A stretch of 64,000 nt of DNA, from positions 49,762,911-49,826,910 of the forward strand of contig CP136066.1 in assembly GCA_032622095.1 (NCBI GenBank), read 5' to 3'. Position numbers and translations under genes: made by a program. Below, piece after piece: positions 55,161-64,000 of the stretch. A model generated the notes under the pieces. That model saw only the letters and a list, made by a program, of their open reading frames with translations. It searched no databases and was not told the DNA's origin. Position 1 is the first letter of the stretch. Every line of letters starts with the position of its first letter. Source of the stretch: Siphonodentalium dalli (lineage: Eukaryota; Mollusca; Scaphopoda; Gadilida; Siphonodentaliidae).

Positions 55161-56654
55161 TAGAGTAGTAGTTGTGTATTAAAAGTGACTGACAGTGTGC
55201 ACGTTTGGATACATGTACATGTATATGTGTAGACATGGATGCAACGTGAGTTGTTGCGTGATTGTGAGCGAATGTTTGCCAAAACGTCTTTTAATAGCAA
55301 CTCATGGAGACATGGATATTTAAATATTTTCAAAATTGGGGTTATCTTGGACTAACAGACTAAGCTCGTGATATAATGGTATTTAGAACACATCGATCAC
55401 CGGAAAATTCCTTGCTGGATTAATGCAATGTCACATCTGTTTATCACCAACAGTAGTTGAGGTATATATAACGGGTTTGTGTCAATAGTTCAACATTTGT
55501 ATCGCTTTCATTCTGTTTTATTGAAACTGTATTAAAACTCTGTCATGTGACTTTAAAGTAACATTCACGGCGTCTAGTCTTGATCATCCACGTGGTACAC
55601 ATAAATATCTGCGTAGTACCCAGTTGATACAAACGTAGAAACCCTACATTCCGTACACACACTGGAACCGGAATCTCTCCAGTGCTAAGTTTATGAAATG
55701 TACGCCAGACACCTGAGTTTACTTTTCTCGATTTTGGCTTGAGCCCATAACAAGTTGTGGTGCATTCTATGACTGCATGTGAAGTAGCAAACGTTGGGTG
55801 TTGAATATATGCGTGCTCTATGCATAGCATTTACTCCTTTAGATTGCTGTATAATTATGTAAAATATCTTATTCTGAATAAAAATTGTCTTTAGCTGAGT
55901 ACAAAAACTTATATATCACACCACCACCAACACTATACATGTATGTACAAATGTGTTGATCCCTCCTCCACCAGGTCTATGAGAATAAAATAATTGTAAA
56001 TTGAATTGGGAATCAAATACGACACAATCATCCCTGGCGTTCTCGTGTGATTGTATCTGCAAAACAAAACATAACATTTAAAATAATTTTGGCCAATTTT
56101 GATGTTTGAGGTTTTGCTTTGTTAAATTATTTCCCTACAATATTCTGCGTATAAACTTGGAAACAAGCAAGCTAAATAGAATGAAACTACAGTTGCATAA
56201 CATCAGAATTTTCATATTAAATAAACTTTTAACAGAACGACAGGAAAGCAAATGGAGACTTCTCCCAGCAACAACAGTTCCATTAACGCCGATATGACTT
56301 CACAACGATCAACTAAAGTGATGGTGTTAAAAGGCACGTTTTTGGACTAAATTGTTTTTCATATTTATTTTATATATATTCTCTAGTATTCGAAATGATT
56401 TTCATATTATTAGGTATTAACTGTTCTTAGTGTGTGAATTTTACACATCACTGTCACTCCCAGTTATGCAGTGTTGTCAATTAATCTACATAATAAATGT
56501 GATAAAAACAACGGCATTGTTGTGTCCGTATATCAAGTAAAGTTAGTATACATGTCCCGATTACTACAATACATACCAAATCAGCGACAACATGTATTCC
56601 AGATCTCAAACTGTGAGAAACCTTGATATAGGAACATACATGAAGCATTATTTC
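55161..56654. other. No gene seen
   Basis: The 95-codon - frame at 55543-55830 (HAYIQHPTFATSHAVIECTT, TCYGLKPKSRKVNSGVWRTF, CVRNVGFL) reads plausibly but no family is recognised and no splice sites are convincing. Nothing else stands out. Confidence 0.35.
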
Positions 56655-56894
56655 ATGAAATGCCCACATCCCCCATAATTGAGATCCAGTTAAGTAACTC
56701 ATGTTACATCCTAGAACTGTATACTGGATCATGTCTGAAATACCAACATTCCCGATAATTGAGACCCTGTTGAGTTACTCATGTAACGACTTTGAACTGG
56801 ATAGTGGATAATATCTGAAATGCAAACATTCCCCATAATTGAGGACAAGTTAAGAAACTCATGTTACAACTTAGAACTGGATACTTTCATGTGG
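56655..56894 (+). repeat. Tandem repeat, 80-bp unit, three copies
   Basis: ATAATTGAG occurs at 56675, 56755 and 56835, an exact 80-bp period. Each is followed by AAGTAACTCATGTTACA-like text, GAACTGGATA and TGAAATGCAAACATTCCCC-like text. Divergence is about 10-15% by eye. Confidence 0.92.
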
Positions 56895-57355
56895 TAGCAC
56901 TTGACCCCCATTGATTAGAAATACTGAATGTGTTGGAAAACTAGACATTGCGGCGCTTGGGTTTGCGATTTGTCACCTGTACGCCTCGGCGCCCGATGTT
57001 TCTGCATTTCGGACTTTTCGGAACCTGGTAATTTTCGGACCAACATAACAATCGGTGATGACAAAAACTTATTTTTGTTTTCTTTATTTTTTTCAATTAA
57101 ATGTGATAAAACATGTAAACTGGTGGATAACAAATACAAACACAGAATAGCACAATTGATAACGATGGCGGTGAATATATAACTAATAGTCAATACGCCA
57201 CACGTATTTAGTCGGTACATAGTTTTTGTTTGTATAGTATAGATGCGATATCATCAAAGCTATATTGTGTATTGATCTTTTGCCATAATGCTTTTCGAAA
57301 CAACGCGTGGTCCACTCTAAACTGCGTGTGTGAAATCGATGCGACAAAACAGCTC

Positions 57356-57450
57356 CGTGAATGCTGCCTGAACACCCACTCTCCCTCTTCACGTGAATGC
57401 TGCCTGAACACACACTCTCCATCTTCACGTGAATGCACCCTCAACACTCG
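57356..57450 (+). repeat. 36-bp minisatellite, about 2.5 copies
   Basis: CGTGAATGCTGCCTGAACAC then (C/A)CACTCTCC(C/A)TCTTCA repeats at 36-bp spacing from 57356. It sits in overlapping frames on both strands (RECCLNTHSPSS on +). The unit length explains their openness. Confidence 0.92.
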
Positions 57451-58170
57451 TCAACTGTCTGTGTAGTGGGGATACCCTCTTCAGCTGAGACTTCTACTCT
57501 CGTTGCTTTGTGAGACGAGTGGACTATTCCTCCAAGGGGGCCACTATTTTGGTATAGTCAACGAAAACACATGCATTATTTATTATATTATATCGAACAT
57601 TTTGTCGATTGTCACAACATTTCTATGTCTGATGTTGTTACATTTTTATTTACTGTGAATTCTGGAAATCGGTCTCAAATTTAACAATTTACAGAAATCT
57701 TTTTGACGATTGCAGGGATCATAACTATCATATTAGCTAATCTGACATAATCTCTTCATTTATTTCTATAATACGCCTTATCTATCGAGTATGGCCACTT
57801 TCCAAACTCAGTGCACCCATGTGTGTGAATAACTCATAAAAAGCACCATTTTAATGACATAAACTAGTGTAATCGTTGGTTAATACCCCATGCAGTCTAT
57901 TGGCATCGAAAATTTATTAGAGATGAACCATTAAAATTTTGTCCGAATAAAAATGGAATTGATACCGTATGTTTACATGATTAGCTAAAATCGTGATAAA
58001 CAACGCTTATAAAATAAGTGCTAGTGGAATATCACGAATATATTGTAGATATGCAAACTATATACACTTACCTCATTGTTAATAATGCTTTATCCGATAT
58101 AATGTAATTTTAGGTTGTTTTTATCTGTTATAATCTAGCATATTGTTTATAAAGCCGGATTATCATTCAC
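57451..58170. other. No gene seen
   Basis: AT-rich; no recognised repeat or exon. Confidence 0.45.
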
Positions 58171-58171
58171 A

Positions 58172-58378
58172 CGACAGGATTACCAAAACAAGGCCGAATT
58201 ATACGGATACCCGGTGATAGCTTTAGTTGGCCGATGTTACAGGTACGCAAATGCCGTGTTCGTTTTAAATCACATTTACTCCAGCACATCCTACGACATG
58301 GCTAAATACGCTTGCCAGTTTACACCCTATTGCGAAGGCGTAATAATGCTATGTGGGCATTATATTTACAGTTACCGG
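58172..58378 (+). CDS. Possible exon with cysteine-containing extracellular-like sequence
   Basis: After CACACGACAG (a possible acceptor at 58177) the + frame is open and gives ELYGYPVIALVGRCYRYANA, then SSTSYDMAKYACQFTPYCEG and VIMLCG. The C-Y-R-Y...S-x-x-M-A-x-x-A-C...P-Y-C-x-G pattern is reminiscent of PAN-type or related cysteine-rich secreted modules. GTATAT at about 58379 could be a donor. After that the frame becomes low-complexity (YIYSYRYIYS). I cannot name the family and see no linked exon with certainty. Confidence 0.25.
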
Positions 58379-58689
58379 TATATTTACAGTAATTTACATT
58401 TATTTATGACGAATTTTTCTATTAACTACGTAATTATATATAATTGGCTGTTGGCTGAAACCACGTGGTCTCCACGTGATCTCTTTTTAAACGAAATACA
58501 AAATTTGAAATGGCGGCTGCATGTCATGTGCGGCGAAGTGAGATCAATGTTGGGCGAGACTGTAAATTATTCAATATATCAGAGAACATAATCCAGCATG
58601 TCCCTAAAATTAATCATCGCTGTATGTTATTTTCACGTTGGACTGAATATTTGCGACGAGTAAGTAGAATTTTGTTTTACTAAAAATGC

Positions 58690-58920
58690 AAGATGGCAGA
58701 ATAACACCTTATATTTATTTCATAATATGGGGTCGCACCTCTGACGTCATCGTCGACCTAATATGGGTTCATCCTCCGTCACTATTTATCGACGCTGAGA
58801 AAAAACAAGATGATGGATACGCACCTAATATTTATTTCATATGGGGTCACCTCTGACGTTGTAATCGACCTAATATGATACGGGTTCATCGACCGTCTCT
58901 ATTTATCAACGCTGACTGGC
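58690..58920 (+). repeat. Tandem duplication, about 115-bp unit, two copies
   Basis: CTTATATTTATTTCATAATATGG..GTC and CTAATATTTATTTCATATGG..GTC are followed in both copies by CACCTCTGACGT, ATCGACCTAATATG, GGGTTCATC and CTATTTATCRACGCTGA. Confidence 0.85.
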
Positions 58921-59189
58921 TAATCGCAATAAAATAATAAACGTTGATATAATGCTCAATGACACAATCTGTTTGACACAGCTTGTGACACATTACTTAA
59001 TGTAAACACCACTACCAGGACACACATGTAAATTAAGGTTGTCATATGAACACTGGGCATAATGTAATCGGGTATGAAATTTAAACTGTGTTTAATGTTA
59101 GCGCCATCGGTTTATTACAGACATCCCATATAATCTAAAATTTCACCTTAACCACGCATAATATTAATAAAGAAGTATTATTTACTTAT

Positions 59190-59480
59190 ATGATAGTATT
59201 TAGGCACTATGCCAACTCGAGGAATGTAGCATCCTACTAACATCGCCGAAAATCTCAAGCAAATCCTCTGAACTACACTCAATTGTAAATATTTACTTCT
59301 CAATTCGAGACACAACTCTAGGCGATAAACTAACGAAAACGATTTCGCCATCGAGAGTCACTGCATTTACTTAATATATAAGAATAACGATGTGTGTTGT
59401 CAATTTGGTTATAATATTTGTAAAGATAACTACTTTGGCACAGATTATTATCCATTGATTTTTCACATCACGTTAATATA
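59190..59480 (+). repeat. Dispersed repeat family R, copy 5
   Basis: TTTAGGCACTATGCCAACTC, GAATGTAGCATCCTACTAAC, TCAATTGTAAATATTTACTT, GGCGATAAACTAACGAAAAC, TTTCGCCATCGAGAGTCACT, ending TTTCACATCACGTTAATAT. Block order as in the other copies. Confidence 0.75.
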
Positions 59481-59573
59481 TTAAACCAGAAATAAATAAA
59501 TGTTATGGTATAGCTAGTATTTTATTTAGTCATCAGAACAATATCTGTCGACCTATATCGAGTATACGTTGAA

Positions 59574-59768
59574 TTGAACAAAGTTAAATGTAACCCATGT
59601 ACTGAATGCAAACTATTCTCTTATACACCATACCAAACGTCATTGACGTTCGGCAATAATAAGGCCACAGGTATTTACCTAACGCTGGCTGTGGACAGCT
59701 CGAGATTCGTCCAATGTTGGGACAGCAGGTCGGTAAATGAACAGACCTGTATCATGTTAGATAGTTAA
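59574..59768 (+). CDS. Possible small cysteine-containing exon, unidentified
   Basis: The + frame gives VKCNPCTECKLFSYTPYQTS, then NNKATGIYLTLAVDSSRFVQ, then CWDSRSVNEQTCIMLDS and TAA. Composition is balanced, with C-x-x-C-x-x-C and two later cysteines. The track's first codon is TTG, so if real this is an internal or last exon. No family is recognised. It could belong with 58172-58378 as a later exon, but the phase was not established. Confidence 0.2.
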   Translation: MNKVKCNPCTECKLFSYTPYQTSLTFGNNKATGIYLTLAVDSSRFVQCWDSRSVNEQTCIMLDS

Positions 59769-59899
59769 TCGAGTACAAGCGAGTAGACGTTGACCCCGAC
59801 AGTGAAGACCGCCCTAACAGATGCAAGTTTTTATATTTTATTTCTTAAAATATTCTCTTCGTGGATACATGACAAGTTTTGTCCGATTAAGTACATTCA

Positions 59900-61130
59900 T
59901 ATAGCGCATAACTATAACGTTAATTCGATTCATAATAATACTACAAATATAGGCTCAGGGAACCCGAAATGTTTTAATGCCATTCGTCAGATGATTCAGA
60001 TGATTCAAATACAGACATGCAGACAGGCATAAATAATGCCAACAGAGTTCAACCTGGAATCTCGACAGATGACAGCTCTTTGAACGGATCAATTTCCAAA
60101 ACCGAAATAGAGAACTTCGTTAATATAGTTTAATCAGGCAAGGCCCGGGACTTGATAATACGAATTACTAATTTATTAAACATAGCTGGCTATTTCTAGG
60201 TAACTTTTATTTTTATACATCTCTATTGTTATATTCAATACAGGTGTTACTCAAACTTACTGATATATTGGCGTCATAGGCCCACCTTAAAAAAGGAAGA
60301 CTTTTCAAACCCGGTAACTACCATAGGATAACACTATTGAATTGTTTGTCAACAGTTTTCACCAGTATCCTAAGTAACGTATATCTTCTTACATGGAACT
60401 AAATCGCATCCAGTCAGAAGTTAAAGCTAACTTTCGCAAAGGGTGCTGCACTATCTGTCATATGTTCAAACTTTAAACCATTATCAACTTATCAACAGTG
60501 AGAACCTTTTCTTTGCATTTGTTGATTTTTCCAAAGCTTTAGATTTAGTTCACAGAGAATCCCTTTGGGCAAAGCTACATAGCTACAGGCAAAATTAAAT
60601 CTGCTGTTGAAGACTTATTCACAAATTGAAATTATGCGTAAAGGACCGCGAACCGGCGTCAACGTCGTTTGAAAGCTACGAATAGGCTTGAAACAAGAAG
60701 ACAAACTTCCCCCGATTCTTTTTTCCATATTTCTGAATGACTTACATGAATACCTTATGAGATGTGAGTCCAACGGCAAAACATTAGAAATTCGGACACC
60801 ACTTTTTACCCTAAACTCCCCCTCTGCTATATGCGAACGATACCATATTTATATTGAATACAAAGGAAGGGTTCCAAGATTAATCTAAATAAATACATTT
60901 GCAGAATATTGCGATATTTGAAAGATGAAAATAAACCCCTCGAAAACAAATGTTGTAACATATGGAAGAAGTCGCATGAAAAATAAGGCACAATTTAGGT
61001 TAAACTCGGGTAGAGTCACAAGTGAAAGAAACATTAGATGTAATATGGCTAAAAGGGCATATGTGCATTAATTAGCCCAGCCCGCAGTACATGAATCTAT
61101 GCTCGAAGTTAATGAAAAATATTATATTCT
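59900..61130 (+). pseudogene. LINE reverse transcriptase remnant, multiply frameshifted
   Basis: Homology moves between frames. NIGSGNPKCFNAIRQM (about 59945) and EIENFVNIV then SGKARDL (60108-60155) match the linker before LINE RT. LKKEDFSNPGNYHRITLL (60290-60340) is the RT motif-1 region (K-x-x-x-x-NPxNYRxITLL). FFAFVDFSKALDLVHRESLW (60512-60571) is the catalytic block A with its Asp. LPPILFSIFLNDLHEYL (about 60704-60754) is the Q-G-x-x-LSP-x-LF-x-x-FINDL block. KMKINPSKTNVVTYGRSR (60921-60975) is the L-x-IN-x-x-KTxxMxF block. Stops and shifts are frequent, and the block-C F/Y-A-D-D was not found, so it cannot encode an active enzyme. Confidence 0.8.
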
Positions 61131-61764
61131 ACCCATTACTACATATGGCGGTTTGAAACCTTGAATAGTTCAGAAAAATAGAAGCACGGTTTCTACGTTT
61201 TATCCCATGTGAACTGGACAAGTTCTAGATATGCAAATCTGGCTTAATCATTGATATTTCCCACTTATTTGTGACAACTGGGCTGTCTCCAATGCTGCAT
61301 CATCGAGGACACGGAATAGTCGTCGTCTCTGATTTGACTTCATTCGACTCTGTGCTGATGTTGCAATTGACAGTGCTATGACTATCAAAACGCATTTACT
61401 GACACAAGAGGATACAGAAACGAGCGCTCGATTCATTCAACCACTATTGACAATAATATAAACAACAACGTAGCTATTAGAATGTTGACATTTTGTCAGT
61501 TTTAAACTTGAACTGTTCGATCAGTTGAGAGTGTTCCAAGCACATACCATTGTCATGTTCCTTTTCAAGATAGGATATATTGTAACTCGCAAGAGATTCG
61601 ACGTCAGAAAAAAAACAACAAAAAACATCACAGTAAGCAATGAACTGACGCCGCGCATTGACGAATCATCACATATCTATACAATTCCAACTGACAATTA
61701 CAACTATTACAATAATTCGGACCGATGCATCCCATTTTCATAAATTTCAACGAAATATGTAGTC
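61131..61764. other. Unassigned; may include the 3' part of the LINE remnant
   Basis: No clear LINE tail or zinc motif was found. The frames at 61248-61436 (-) and 61525-61743 (+) are unrecognised. Confidence 0.35.
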
Positions 61765-63165
61765 ATGAGACATTGTCGCTATTCGCCATGTTATTGCCAG
61801 TTATTATGCAATTTATGGACCGGGAGTCCACTTTTGGTTGTAAAGTTCTTATAAAACTATCATTGGCTCATTCACTAATATGGATACTAAGTGTCGTGAT
61901 ATGATGCAGTATGATACATCAGGCTATTCAATTTCATCGACAAATGTGCGACCATATAGGAGAACTTTGCCGCCATGTCAACACAAACGGTTACTTCAAA
62001 GTTCAAAGTTCAAATTAAAATGTTTATTTCTCAAATAAATCATGTTATATGATATTATGCAAACATAATACATAATTATACAATACAATACATGGTATGC
62101 AATAGTGAAAAGGGGCTATTCAATATTTATATTATAGGGCATCACAATTGAAGTACATTGCAGTACATATTGGTCCTTCGGTGTTTGTTGGACAATATTA
62201 TTCACATTTACAACATCAATGTTAATATTATCCTGGTCCCACCAGAGATATGGTAGTCCCGATCCGATTATAATTCTATGGATATATGACAGTCATGGGT
62301 GCTTGTATTCACCATTTCTATACCATTTTTCTACTATGGTCGCGAAGGCTTCAATCCCATCTATCTTTAATGTGACTGATATATTATTGTGATGTGCGCA
62401 GTCACCTGTTAATACAACAACTGGGTTTACAAGTGACTGTCCAAGTTCACACCTTACATGTTTACAAACAGTATGACATTGAGTATTTTTACTTTTACAT
62501 GAACATATATCTGTTTTAACAGGTGATACATGTACCTGTGTTCCTTCATGTCTTAGAGTGCATGCCCGATTCATATGTTTTCGAATGGTCGAAATCAGAA
62601 CTACTCGTAACTGATAAACTGTGGGTGAACATATCATGTGCTCGCTTGCAAACTTTTTTCATATTAAATTCCAGAAGGCAGGAAACAAGTTTGATCCTCT
62701 ACAAACTTCAAAGTTGCATAAGTATTCGCTGTCACTATACGATTCAAGTTTCATCAAAACTATGATCATAATAGAAGAACTATGATGTATGTTTCAGTTG
62801 CGATTAATACCAATTTCTACCATTCTAAAACATATGAATCAAAATGCCTACCGGGAAATCATATTGTCATACGAGAACTTGGCTAATGCAATGGTAAATT
62901 ATCAAATTACAAGCAAAAAATTGGTGTTGACCCGAGAAAAATACCATTGGACTGACCGTTATTAGTTACGGTATTGATTTTATTTTAATTAAACGGCGTT
63001 GAGCCGTGAACAATACAACAGTCTAATATTAACTGGTTAACTGGTTTGTCAGTTACTTAAACGGTTTTGTATCGTGGAACATGCTACAGCCTGACGATGC
63101 AAGGTTGGCAGCGATGTTACGCGTTGTGGCACCATTACAACGATTGACATTTTTCTAACAGTGTA
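61765..63165 (-). repeat. Dispersed repeat X, copy B (inverted relative to copy A)
   Basis: 61770-61990 matches 9720-9990 and 62395-63165 matches 8012-9214, in reversed order and orientation. It lacks the GACGGACGGA repeat and the short TIR element of copy A. It has its own middle section (about 62000-62390). The - frame at 62293-62637 (114 codons; CKSKNTQCHTVCKHVRCELG) overlaps the homologous region but is not conserved as a frame in copy A. The + strand keeps KFDPLQTSKLHKY. The end ACAGTGTA at about 63158-63165 equals the start of copy A (TACACTGTT). Confidence 0.7.
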
Positions 63166-64000
63166 GTGTAATCATATTTTTCCTTAGCTATAAAAGTAAA
63201 CAGACACTCATGGATGCATACATAGCTCAAACATATTAGCGTTTTATAGATATATAAAAACGAACTTCGGTGGACCGAAATATATATCCTTAGATGACAA
63301 CAGCGCCTATTGTCCCTCCTAGGTTTCGGAACTAGAAACTATAAATTGCCAGTGGATAGGACCTATCAAAATGTGCACCCATCCCCATTGGACTTTGATT
63401 TTTCCCAAATATACATCAGTATAAATGTATCAGTAGTCCTATGGTCAATAGCCATGGGGTGGACAAGAATGGTCTGGCCCAGTATGAGAACAGTTTTAGA
63501 TCTGAACCTGACAATTGCAATATCCTAACGTCTGGTTGTCTAACGCCATGCAGACAAATTCACACCCAATAATGTATTAATCGCCATCAGTTAGAACATA
63601 TGCGTGCCAAGGGTTTCTGTTGAATTACGCTGACACTTGAACCATTGGATTTGCTCACGGGGTACATTTGACCCAACACGAAGGCCAATCGGCCACGTCA
63701 CTGGACCTTTTGTGAATGACACATATTTTCCCTTTCTCTGACAAAAGACAACAAGAGCACGCCGTCGGGTGTGGCATAATATGCCCGTTTCTGGTGTATA
63801 GTGGGGCACGTAGACATAACCAATATTTGAACTTGATATGTATACCTAATTTGGTTCAGTTCACTATATTCAATCTATAGTTATCATCTGGAAACCGCAT
63901 ATCAGGTAAAATCTAAGTCGAAAAAGGAGCATAACTCAGTCAAAATCATATTCGAACCTGATCTGTATTGTTGTGTGGTAAACTAACATATTTGGTTCAG
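63166..64000. other. No gene seen
   Basis: Frames at 63310-63528 and 63591-63809 have no recognisable domain. No repeat was recognised with confidence. Confidence 0.4.

Noticed and set aside
57183-57466. Three overlapping frames near the 36-bp minisatellite
   Set aside because: Open frames on both strands result from the 36-bp period; no conserved domain.

Overview
This window is repeat-rich eukaryotic nuclear DNA. It is AT-rich, has almost no long open frames, and contains introns with GT-AG borders. The repeat types point to a lophotrochozoan, most likely a mollusc: Helitron/HINE-type elements that begin with a GTCTG microsatellite, LINE C-terminal tails of the kind common in molluscs, and a Ty1/copia RNase H remnant. 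The species cannot be named from the sequence. Most reading frames of 60-190 codons are chance frames or lie inside repeats.

Host coding content is sparse. The first 2.4 kb hold two exons of a WSC (carbohydrate-binding) domain on the + strand, and the gene starts before the window. At 15.9-16.2 kb a short frame encodes a secreted PAN/apple-like protein. Three further frames (12.67-12.99 kb on -, 58.17-58.38 kb on +, 59.57-59.77 kb on +) look mildly exon-like but are not identified.

The rest is mobile and repetitive DNA. 4-10 kb: a foldback inverted repeat, a 108-bp triplicate, and copy A of a dispersed repeat (called X here) that carries a nested short TIR element. 10.4-11.8 kb: a 1.4-kb TIR element with a TTA target duplication, inserted into a 5S rRNA-like sequence. 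13.5-14.1 kb: a copia RNase H remnant. 15.0-15.5 kb: a 48-bp minisatellite. 16.3-17.2 kb: two Helitron-like copies. 20.3 and 30.2 kb: an inverted repeat pair. 23.7-25.2 kb: a Mutator-like element with long TIRs. 25.8-28.3 kb: a TIR-bounded element whose tandem subrepeats switch strand in the middle. 30.8-32.1 and 37.4-39.6 kb: two long HINE-like elements with roughly 140-150-bp internal repeats. 33.4-33.6 kb: two copies of a 69-bp near-perfect palindrome. 33.9-37.4 kb: six Helitron-like elements joined head to tail. 41.4-46.9 kb: a local segmental multiplication whose copies differ by indels. 41.1 and 50.2-50.6 kb: two inverted elements dense in GAACACG/GACCACG words. 53.1-54.3 and 59.9-61.1 kb: LINE remnants. 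61.8-63.2 kb: copy B of repeat X, inverted relative to copy A.

I see no coordinated novel gene system. The most interesting material is structural: the Helitron concatemer, the strand-switching tandem element, the palindrome pair, the TTA-type element in a 5S-like sequence, and the indel-marked duplications. All homology statements rest on reading by eye. None has been tested by a database search.
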